Shown: positions 55,165 to 64,000 of the stretch, piece by piece
Layout of the letters: every line of letters starts with the position of its first letter
How positions within the stretch are numbered: position 1 is the stretch's first letter
Assembly: GCF_004115215.2 (NCBI RefSeq)
Contig: NC_041738.1
Coordinates: 14,602,669-14,666,668 of the forward strand
DNA length: 64,000 nt
DNA from: Ornithorhynchus anatinus
Lineage: Eukaryota; Chordata; Mammalia; Monotremata; Ornithorhynchidae
Direction: 5' to 3'
The notes under the pieces: model-generated
Databases searched by the model: none
What the model was told of the DNA's origin: nothing
What the model saw: the letters and a program-made list of their open reading frames with translations, nothing else
Position numbers and translations under genes: made by a program

Positions 55165-55890
55165 ATACAGCCCAACCCTCACACTTCTCTCCTCTAACAC
55201 CAACCTACCCTCTGTACCTCAATCTCATCCATCTCTCCACTGACCCTTTGCCCACATCCTCCCTCTGGCCTGAAACTCCCTCTCCTTTCATATCTGGCAG
55301 ACTACACTCTCTCAACTTTCAAAGCTCGCCTGAAATCACATCTCCTCCAAGAGGCCTTCCCTGACTAACTATATTTCTATTTATTTTTCTTAATGATGTG
55401 TATATATCTATAATTATTTTTATTTATAATGATACTACCGATACCTGTTTACTTGTTTTGATGTCTGTCTCCCCTTTTCTAGACTGTGAGCCCATTGTGG
55501 GCAGGGATTGTCTGTATTTGTTGCTGAATTTTTTTCCCAAGTGCTTAGTACAGTGCTCTGTACAAATAAGCGCTCAATAAATACGATTGAATTGAATTGA
55601 ATTGAACCTCATTTCCCCTACTTTCACACTCTTCTGTATCATTTATGTATCTGGATCTGTATCCCCAAAGCACTTAATATTTACCCACCCCGGCCCCTCA
55701 GCACTATGTACAGATCTTTACACTCCGGCATTTCCCCGATCTTTAATTTATTTGAATGTCTGTCTCCCCCTCTAGACTGTAAGCTCCTTGTGCCAACTCT
55801 TTCTATTGTATTGTTCTCTTCTAAGTGCTTACTATAATGCTGTGTACATGGTATGCACTCAATAAAAGCCATTGATTGACCGACTGATTA
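55165..55890 (+). repeat. LINE2 3' end split by a younger LINE2 tail
   Basis: The older copy runs 55165-55370 and resumes at 55607 ('cctcatttcccctactttc'), ending at 'ctcaataaaagccattgatt'. The younger tail, 55371-55606, ends in 'cgattgaattgaattgaat'. Confidence 0.8.
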
Positions 55891-56877
55891 ACTTGTTCTT
55901 CCTCCCCATCTGTTTCTGCCAGTGTTGCTAAAGGAAAAGGAAGAAAAGAAAAGGGGAAAGCAGTAGGAAGTCTTGAATAACCTCCCAACTCATCATCCTT
56001 CAAGAGTTCCAGAGTTCTTTACAGAACCACAGAAACCAAAGCCCTAAAAAGGGGAATGGAAAAAGAAGACAATACCTGCAGAGCTAGAGATGGTCAGGGT
56101 TACAGAGAAATGAATGGAAGATGGATTTAAGAAAATAATTTGAGAACATAGAGATGCCTCTCTGGGATCTTGGTGATCTTCCTGGGGATAGGCCATAATA
56201 TTTATTTCTTCCAAATCCATCGGCCACTCCCTGCTGTTCTCTAATAAATGAACAAAACCAAGGGATGGATTCTGTCAACAATGCAGAAAAAAGGTAAGAT
56301 ATAAAAAGACAATTCAAAAAGTATTTTAAACCATGGTTCAAAGAAGCATAGGGTTGTAAAAGGAGTCAGTCAGAACCTCCGGTCTCAATGTAATAATTAA
56401 ATTTCACTTAAGCTTTAACAAGGCTGTTATTCCACAAGCAAAGCCTCTACTACGATGTTGAGCACACGCATGCCCTAAGTCAATCCTTCTAGTATCTGGT
56501 GGCTTCCCATGCACCTAAATGCAATGATAAGAGCAGAATGGATGGAAAATCAAATAAATAGTCTGCTGATCCATGGCGTGGTTAGAAATGAAGTAGCCAC
56601 TGGAAAGAATCTTCTGAGAGCTCAAGAAAAGAGTCATTTCAGGGTCCATGGATAAAGTTCCTGTTCAGAAATGCTCAGTGGAATCAAAGAAAACGTAGGT
56701 TTTAGGACCCATCTGTATATCCATTATCTCAACTAAAATGTAAAGGATAGAAAGACAAGGTAAGACCAGGTTCTTATCTGTGGGACTGTGCCTTCTGCTA
56801 GAAGAGGAGGCAGTGTCAGAAAGGATGTAAAAAGGCTTAAAAATCCAATCAGGAACTCAGTTAAACTTGTTACATCT
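55891..56877. other. Unassigned intergenic sequence
   Basis: No gene and no repeat family that I recognise. Confidence 0.5.
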
Positions 56878-57042
56878 TTCATTCATTCATTCAATCGTAT
56901 TTATTGAGCGCTTACTATGTGCATAGCACTGTACTAAGTGCTTGGAATATACAATTTGGCAACAGATAGAAACAATCCCTGCCCAACAACGGCTCACAGT
57001 CTAAACGGGGGAGACAGACAACAAAACAAAACAAGTAGTCAG
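56878..57042 (-). repeat. LINE2 3' tail, minus, near consensus
   Basis: 'attcattcaatcgtatttat ... ggggagacagacaacaaaac'. It appears young. Confidence 0.88.
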
Positions 57043-57044
57043 TT

Positions 57045-58470
57045 GACCCCCTCCAATCAGTTTCCTCCCCCTTCGCTCCACCAAAACCGGCCCTCTCAAA
57101 GTCATCAGTAATCTTTCTCTTGTCAATTCAATATCCTCTACTTCATCCTAATCTTCCTCGACCTCTCAGCTGCCTTCGACACTATGGACCACTCCCTTTT
57201 CCTGCAAACATTGTCTAACCTTGGCTTCACTGACACTGTCCTCTCCTGGTTTTCCTCCTATCTCTCTGGTTGCTCATTCAGAGCCTCTTTTGCAGGCTCC
57301 TCCTCTGTCCCTAAGATTTGTTTCTGTGTCCCCTTCTACTCTTCATCTGCACCCACTCTCTTGGAGAACTCATTCGCTACCATAGCTTCAACTATCTTCT
57401 CTATGAGGATGATTCCCAAATCTACATCTCCAGCCCTGAACTTCCTTCTCTGCAGTCTTCTATTACCACCTGCCTTGAGGACATCTCTACTTGAAAACTC
57501 CACTGACATCTCAAACATTACATGTCCAAAACAAGACTCAGGAAACCCTGTCTTCCTCCTAACTTTCCTATCACTGTGGACTGTGCAACAATTCTTCCCA
57601 TCTCACAACCCCAAAATCTTGGCATTATCCTCAACTTAGTTCTCTCATTCTAACCATATATTCAATCTGTCACCAAATTCTGATGGTTCTACTTCACAAC
57701 ATCTCTAAAATCCACACTTCCTTCTCCAAACTACTACCATGTTGAGCCAAGCACTTATTCTATCCCACTTTGACTACTGCTTCAGCTTCCTTACTGACCT
57801 CCCTGCCTCCTGTCTCTACCACTCCAGTCCATACTTCACTCTGCTGCCTGGATCATTTTTAAAAAATAATGTTCAGTCCACATTTCCCCACTCCTCAAGA
57901 ACTTCCCAGTGACTGCCCGTCCACCTCCATATCAAACAGAGACTTCTTGCCATTAGCTTTAAAGCTTTCCATCACCTTGCCCACTCCTATCGTAGTTTCT
58001 TCTGATTCCTGCTCCCTGATTTCCTTCTACAACGGAGCATGCTCACCCAGTTCTTCTAATGCCAACCTCTTCACAGAACCTCTATTTCATCCATCTCACC
58101 ATCGACCCCTCACCCCATCCAGCTTCTGGCCTAGAACTCCCTCCCTCTTCCTATCCAACCGACTGATCACTCTCCCCACCTTTGAAGCCTTACATCTTCT
58201 CCAAGAGGACTTCCCAAACTAAGCCCTCACTTCCCCTTTTGCGTCAACCTTGAACTTGGATTTGTACCCTTTATTCGCCTCTCTCTCAGCCTCAAGGCAC
58301 TTATTTATGTATCAATAATTTATTTTAATGCCTGTCTCTCCCCTTAGACTGTAAGCTCTTTGTGGGAAGGGAATATGACTCCCAAATCTGTTATACTCTT
58401 CTTTTCCCAAGAGCTTAATACAGTGCTCTGCACACAGTAAGTGCTCAATAAATGCGATTGATTCACTGAC
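57045..58470 (+). repeat. LINE2, 3' 1.4 kb with RT remnants
   Basis: It encodes a recognisable but broken reverse transcriptase piece: [18 protein letters not shown], then [10 protein letters not shown] near 57245. The standard 3' region follows, ending 'gtgctcaataaatgcgattg'. Not functional. Confidence 0.88.
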
Positions 58471-59390
58471 CTGGCTCAGCACAGTAGGGTAGAAGCAGCA
58501 AAATAGACCACCAACAAGAAGGATTAGAACTCAAAGGAAACTATCAGTGAAAGTCATTTGCGACTGCTGCTAACACTTATGCTGCTGGTGGCGTTTTGGG
58601 CCTTGAAATCTGAAATACTGTAATCCTCACCTGTGCTCTCTTCACTGAACTCATATAAATCCTCCTTTACCATATTCTTGCTTTCAACATGTTCCTCGTA
58701 GTAACCTTATTCCCCTTTTTCCCTTTTACCCTTCTTGAGAATGTTAATCCCCAGCACAGGTCTGAACTGGTTTTGAGAATTGAAAAATCCGTGATTTGCT
58801 GGTGAAGCTCCAATTCCCTCTCCTCAGGGGTGGGGACCTGGGGAGGTATTTCTCTGTGTGGAGGCACATATCTCGAGGGAAATCTCCACTGAGCCTTGGG
58901 CCCAGAGCCCCTTCTCTTGATAAAGATTCCTGAGGAGGAGGTACAGAGCAGAATGAGGACAGCGGCTTTGATTGCTCTGTTTGAGGCATATTTTCGAGAG
59001 TTGTTTTCAGTTTCTCCTTGAGAACATTCCTGTCCTGCGGGTAGAAAGGGATTAACTCTTGAAAGTCAGCTCACTCAAACAGTCCCTGGAGGTGTATTTG
59101 CAATGTGCAGTGACTGACGGTATTGTTCAGGATGAGAAGAAAGATGATGATAATGCATTTTGGGGATTGATGGGCTCCCCCAGCCCCTGGGGGAAGAAAG
59201 AGCTGGGAGAATTGTACCTGGTAGCTGGAACGAAGCTCAATCTTTACCCAATCCATCCTGGTCACCTGGCTGTGTCAGGCCACTAATACTCACGGGAGAA
59301 GGCGGTGTCAGGGACACACAGGTGAGAGCCTGATGGGGCCATGCTTCTTGGAGTGGTTGGCTTTCTTCAACTTCAACATTGACTATTGGC
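58471..59390. other. Unassigned intergenic sequence
   Basis: A few frames of 60-80 codons overlap near 58670-58990 on the minus strand, but none shows a family pattern or a supported start. Confidence 0.45.
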
Positions 59391-59391
59391 T

Positions 59392-59448
59392 CAATTAGTC
59401 AATAGTATTTACTCAGCCTCTACTGTGGGCAGAGCACTTTATTACTGG
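59392..59448 (-). repeat. LINE2 tail fragment, minus
   Basis: 'ttagtcaatagtatttactc ... gggcagagcactttatta'. Confidence 0.7.
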
Positions 59449-59449
59449 A

Positions 59450-59621
59450 ACCGTGTCATGGGTTCTAATCCTGACTCCGCCATTTATGAGCTATGTGACT
59501 GTGGGCAAGTCACTTCACTTCTCTGGACCTCAGTTGCCTCATCTGTAAAATGGGGATTAAGACTGTGAGCACCACGTGGGACAACCGGATTACCTTGTAT
59601 CTACCCCAGTGCTCCATCAAA

Positions 59622-59653
<32 letters not shown>

Positions 59654-59655
59654 TA
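59450..59655 (+). repeat. SINE, truncated, with long (ATT)n tail
   Basis: 'gtgtcatgggttctaatcct ... caaaattattattattatt'. The trinucleotide tail spans about 59622-59653. Confidence 0.85.
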
Positions 59656-59867
59656 CCTGCTAGGGAGACCATAGTTAGAAAATAGAATCCCTGACCTCAT
59701 AGGATAGTGGAGAAGAAAGACACACATATAGGTAGAAAAGAAGTGAGGAAAAATGAATATCTAAAGGAGTAAACGCTTAAATAGTAGGGTGCGTAAGTCA
59801 ATATGCACAGAAGTGTTACAACTGCACGTTAGTGCAAAGGTTTATACAGCTCTGAAGTCTACTATAA

Positions 59868-60148
59868 TACAGAAGCAGCGTGGCTCACTGGAAAGAGCCC
59901 AGGCTTGGGAATCAGAGGTCATGGGTTCTAATCCTGACTCCGCTGCTTGTCAGCTGTGTGACTTGGGGCAAGCCACCTAACTTCTCTGTGCTTCAGTTTC
60001 CTCATCTGGACAATGGGGATTAAGACTGTGAGCCCCACGTGGGACAACCTGATCACCTTGTATCTCCCCCACCTCAGTGCTTAGAATGGTGCTTTGCACA
60101 TAGTTAGGGCTTAACAAACACCATCATTATTATTATTTATTATTATCT
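59868..60148 (+). repeat. Mon-1-type SINE
   Basis: 'cagaagcagcgtggctcact ... cttaacaaacaccatcatt'. Confidence 0.88.
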
Positions 60149-60149
60149 A

Positions 60150-60244
60150 TTTTCCCCATGGGATTATAAACTCCTTGAGGGCAAAGATTATATTTACTAA
60201 TTCTGCTGTGCTCGCCCAGGACCTTAGAACAGTCCTCTGCATCC
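60150..60244 (+). repeat. LINE2-like tail, degenerate
   Basis: 'gattataaactccttgaggg ... ccttagaacagtcctctgc'. Confidence 0.6.
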
Positions 60245-60277
60245 AATAATTATGGCATTTGATTAGTTAATAATGGT

Positions 60278-60540
60278 GAAGCAGCATGGCTCAGTGGAAA
60301 GAGCCCGGGCTTTGGAGTCAGAGGTCATGGGTTCGAATCCCGGCTCTGCCATTTGTCAGCTGTGTGACTGTGGGCAAGTCACTTAACTTCTCTATGCCTC
60401 AGTTCCCTCATCTGTAAAATGGGGATGAAGACTGTGAACCTCACGTGGGACAACCTGATTACCCTGTATCTCCCTCATGCTTAGAACAGTGCTTGGCACA
60501 TAGTAAGCGCTTAACAAATACCAACATTATTATTATTATT
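60278..60540 (+). repeat. Mon-1-type SINE, near consensus
   Basis: 'gaagcagcatggctcagtgg', B-box 'gggttcgaatccc', ends 'taccaacattattattatt'. A young copy. Confidence 0.9.
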
Positions 60541-60689
60541 TTTAAACATGTGCCAAGGACTGCACTAAGCACTGGGACCGATACAAAATAAGGCTGGACA
60601 CAGTCCCTGTCCCATTTGAGACTCACAGTCTAAGTAAGAGGGAGCAGAATTTAATCCCATTTTACAGATGAGGACACTGAAGCATGAAT

Positions 60690-60768
60690 AATTCATTCAT
60701 TCAACCATATTTATTGAGCACTTGCTGTGTGCAAAGCACTGTACTAAGCAGTTGGAAAGTACAATTCG
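60690..60768 (-). repeat. LINE2 tail inserted in SINE
   Basis: 'tcattcattcaaccatattt ... cagttggaaagtacaattc'; 'gaataat' occurs at both edges. Confidence 0.8.
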
Positions 60769-61091
60769 AATAATCTAAATGACTTGCCCAAGGTTACACA
60801 ATACGCAAGTGACAGAGTCGGGATTGGAACCCGGGTGCTCTGACTCCCCAGGCCTGTGGTTTTTCCATTAGTTCTTGTTACTAGAAGGTTTTCAGTAAAT
60901 ATGATTGATTGATTGATTGGGAGAGCTGTGTGATTGAGAGAGTAAGGTGTTCTACACCTTTTTCCTCTCCTTCATGGATCAGAGAATTGTTGAAAAAATA
61001 AAAGATGACTACCGCAGTGTCAGAGGAAGTGGTGATTCAAGAAAGGATTTCTATTTGAGCTCCAGTCCCACACCCCCTGATGTTGAACCAT

Positions 61092-61205
61092 TCATTCAAT
61101 AGTATTTATTGAGCGCTTACTATGTGCAGAGCACTGTACTAAGCACTTGGAATGAACAAGTCGGCAACAGATACAGTTCCTGCAGTTTGACGGGCTTACA
61201 GTCAG
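61092..61205 (-). repeat. LINE2 3' tail, minus, near consensus
   Basis: 'attcattcaatagtatttat ... tttgacgggcttacagtc'. Confidence 0.87.
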
Positions 61206-61450
61206 CATGGTAGCCATTTAAATAAGGTCTGGTATGGGTTCCCTCTTAGAATATCCCAAGCAGTGGCCATCTTGGAAGGCTAAGACGGCCCCGATTACCA
61301 TCTAAAGCGACAACAGCTTCAGTCACATGGCTGTGACCACTATTAGAGGAAAGGAGGGCAGCCCTTACCTCACAGTTGCAGACCCTAAAGTCCTTGAATT
61401 AATCCAACCCTGCTGCTTGGCATGCTAGTCAAGGAGAGCCATCCTGTAAG

Positions 61451-61615
61451 CAATGGGACTGATACAAGATAAGGCCGGACACAGTCCCTGTCCCATTTGA
61501 GACTCATGGTCTAAGTAGGAGGGAGCAGAATTTAATCCCATTTTACAGATGAGGACACTGAAGCATGAATAATTCATTCACTCAACCACATTTATTGAGC
61601 ACTTACCGTGTGCAA
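61451..61615 (-). repeat. Second copy of the SINE/LINE2 composite, 14-bp flanking repeat
   Basis: This 165-base segment repeats 60572-60736 with few differences, including the SINE-LINE2 junction 'gaagcatgaataattcattc'. The direct repeat 'agccatcctgtaag' flanks it at 61437-61450 and 61616-61629. Confidence 0.85.
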
Positions 61616-61909
61616 AGCCATCCTGTAAGGTCTTGTAACGAATGCCTAATCTGGGCATTACTGCAGGTGCATTCTTCTGAGTACAGGTGTCCTCCACTTG
61701 GATCTCAGCTCTTCCTAATCCTTTCATCTAGTCTATAATGCACCCTGATCCAATGCAGAACATGTGGGGGAGTTAATGAATACTAATTGATGATGATGAT
61801 GTGAGTTAAACTATAAAATGTATTTAGCTTTTATGACACCCCGCCCGGATGACCACTGTGAGACGAATAAGTGGAGATGAGAACCACGAATGCTTTGCAA
61901 GAGAAAAAC

Positions 61910-61915
61910 TTTAAT
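61910..61915 (-). other. Poly(A) signal (ATTAAA) of second keratin
   Basis: ATTAAA on the minus strand, about 340 bases after the stop at 62257. Confidence 0.6.
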
Positions 61916-62256
61916 GAAGAGGTTTCCCAAAGAACATCTTTGTCCTTCAGAAGAGATAAAAGTTGCAAAGGTCCCACGAACAGCACATGTGTTCTCGGGG
62001 AGCAGGTTTCTAAGCTTGCCGATTGGAGAGTGAGCAACTATAGCAAATGGGATTTGAGTGGGTGGCGGCTTTTAGGAGCCTGAAAAGCTAGGATTAGTGG
62101 CAGTGCTCTATATGAATTTCTCCTCATTCTCCCTGATTTTTGAAAGGGTCATGAGGTCTTGCAACATAGTTTGGGAGATGTGGGGAGAAACTGAATGATG
62201 TACAGGCACAAAATGCACCCGCCAGCCGTCCTTTCCTCCTGGCAGCTGAATCCACG

Positions 62257-62392
62257 TTAGCACACAAAGGAGTTGGAGGGGCCACAGCGGGAACGAGGCA
62301 TGCAGGGAGTGCAGGGGGCACAGGGGGTGACGGAGCAGGGACCAATGGCCCTGCCACATGCGTTGGTTGTGGCACAGGGGTTGCTGGGAAGC
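62257..62392 (-). CDS. Exon 7 (tail) of second hair keratin
   Basis: 136 bases after acceptor 'tttcccag'. Reads [19 protein letters not shown], then [21 protein letters not shown]-stop. The same [12 protein letters not shown] and F-V ending occur in human KRT31/33, which places the gene in that group. Confidence 0.93.
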
Positions 62393-62419
62393 CTGGGAAA
62401 CAGAATCACAGGGTCAGGT

Positions 62420-62673
62420 TAGTAATAATAATAATAATGTTGGTATTTGTTAAGCGCTTACTATGTGCAGAGCACTGTTCTAAGCGCTGGGGGAGATACA
62501 GGGTCATCAGTTTGTCCCACGTGAGGCTCACAGTTAAGCCCCATTTTCCAGATGAGGTAACTGAGGCACAGAGAAGTTAAGTGACTTGCCCACAGTCACA
62601 CAGCTGACAAGTGGCAGAGCCGGGAGTCGAACCCATGACCTCTGACTCCGAAGCCCAGGCTCTTTCCACTGAG
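62420..62673 (-). repeat. Mon-1-type SINE in keratin intron 6, minus
   Basis: 'aataatgttggtatttgtta ... ctctttccactgag', near consensus. It was inserted after the two keratins separated. Confidence 0.9.
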
Positions 62674-63116
62674 TGGGGGGTGGGCTGCCTGGAGACCTGA
62701 AGACCTGAGCCCCCAGGGCAGGTTTTCTCTGACCTGAGGGGGATCAATGTGGAGAAAGGGCAGAAAAGGATTTCATTCTAGGTTCTTCCCTCCCCTGTTA
62801 CCCTTACGTTCCATCCTGCTCTCAATCCTGCAGGCAGGAAACCCGCCTACTTCACTGCAGCTCACTTTTCCGGCATCTCTTCCCTGCCCCTAATCCACCA
62901 CCTAAGCTAGAGAAGCTCTACTCACCAGTAGCCCAATCCCCACTGTCCCAGGGACCTCTACCCAGATCTTTGAGAACTCCAGGAAAACCCAGGATATCTC
63001 CAGTAAAGGAGGTAAGTTTCCATGTGTTTTCTTTGAGAAAGCTTGTTTTCCCATCTCCGTTATTCCTCCCTGAAGATATACGTGAGGCTTTGCCAGACCT
63101 CGTCAGGATGCACTCA

Positions 63117-63383
<267 letters not shown>

Positions 63384-63408
63384 TTAGGACTGGGAAACCC
63401 AGTTCTCA

Positions 63409-63717
<309 letters not shown>

Positions 63718-63801
63718 TCATACACGGAGTCAGGACATGGCCTGGGCTTGGCTGGGGGCTGGGAAACCCCATGGCGGTTCCTGGAGTTATAAATCACCCA
63801 C

Positions 63802-63963
63802 CTGCTTAACAAACCATTCCTCCACATCTCTGCGGTTGGTCTCCACCAGGGCCTCGTACTGGCACCTGGTCTCGTTCAGCACCCTGTTCAGATCCACGGT
63901 CGGGGCGGCGTCCACCTCCACGTTCAGTCGCTCGCCAATCTGGCACTTCAGAGAGTTGACCTC
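63802..63963 (-). CDS. Exon 4 of second hair keratin (gene continues past window)
   Basis: 162 bases: [19 protein letters not shown] to EEWFVKQ. All four visible exons of this type I hair keratin are intact and in phase. Exons 1-3 and the promoter lie beyond 64000. It is a close tandem duplicate of the gene at 46841-53415, with introns 4 and 5 also clearly similar. KRT31/33B/34 are the likely counterparts; the exact symbol cannot be fixed from four exons. Confidence 0.95.
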
Positions 63964-64000
63964 CTGAGAGGGAGAAGTGGACAAGTCTACATGTAAAAAT

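Larger units (their letters stand above)
60245..60873 (-). repeat. SINE, minus, split by a SINE and by a LINE2 tail
   Basis: The outer minus SINE parts are 60245-60277, 60541-60689 and 60769-60873. Inside it lie a plus SINE at 60278-60540 and a minus LINE2 tail at about 60690-60768. Confidence 0.8.

Noticed and set aside
57184-57639. Open frame of about 150 codons
   Set aside because: It is a broken LINE2 reverse transcriptase region ([10 protein letters not shown]), not a host gene.
58667-58989. Overlapping minus-strand frames with E/P/Q-rich stretches
   Set aside because: Too short, no splice or promoter context, and no family resemblance that I can name.

Overview
The window is mammalian, most likely monotreme (platypus or echidna), nuclear DNA from the keratin-associated protein (KRTAP) / type I hair keratin cluster. 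Two things point to this. First, it is saturated with two repeat families typical of monotremes: a tRNA-headed CORE-SINE of the Mon-1/MIR type (about 250 bp, pol III A- and B-box-like motifs, ATT-rich 3' tail) and LINE2 copies whose 3' ends read 'agtgctcaataaatacgattgattg'. Second, the gene content and order match human 17q21.2: a cluster of cysteine-rich KRTAPs, then KRTAP29-1, KRTAP16-1, KRTAP17-1, then type I hair keratins of the KRT31/33 group, the last five genes all on one strand.

Layout. 0-21 kb: a plus-strand array of single-exon ultra-high-sulfur KRTAPs. It contains one decayed copy (347-873), three intact KRTAP4-headed genes (2285-2797, 11885-12397, 19243-19773) and one gene with a KRTAP1-like head (5812-6252). 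Each intact gene has a TATA box and a poly(A) signal, and the copies share long stretches of 5' and 3' flank, so the duplicated unit is larger than the coding region. About 23.55-24.15 kb: the 3' half of another KRTAP lies inverted as a relic. 26.3-36.7 kb: three minus-strand KRTAPs, namely KRTAP29-1-like (reading frame changes once), KRTAP16-1-like (reading frame changes once) and KRTAP17-1 (intact). 37-46 kb: gene-poor, repeat-filled. 46.3-53.5 kb: a seven-exon type I hair keratin gene on the minus strand, with splice sites in place but reading-frame indels in exons 2, 3 and 6. 54-61.9 kb: repeats. 61.9-64 kb: exons 7 to 4 of a second, intact type I hair keratin; its 5' exons lie beyond the right edge.

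How the genes work together. Type I hair keratins pair with type II keratins to build intermediate filaments of the hair cortex. KRTAPs are matrix proteins that cross-link those filaments through cysteine disulfides. Clustered genes with similar compact TATA promoters fit coordinated expression in the hair follicle; that is inference from the family, not shown by sequence alone.

I see no undescribed biochemical system. The points worth a second look are the frame disruptions in single-copy genes, the inverted KRTAP relic, a 37-bp-arm hairpin next to KRTAP17-1, shared promoter elements, a repeat insertion that dates one gene duplication, and several nested transposon insertions, including a duplicated SINE/LINE composite flanked by a 14-bp direct repeat.
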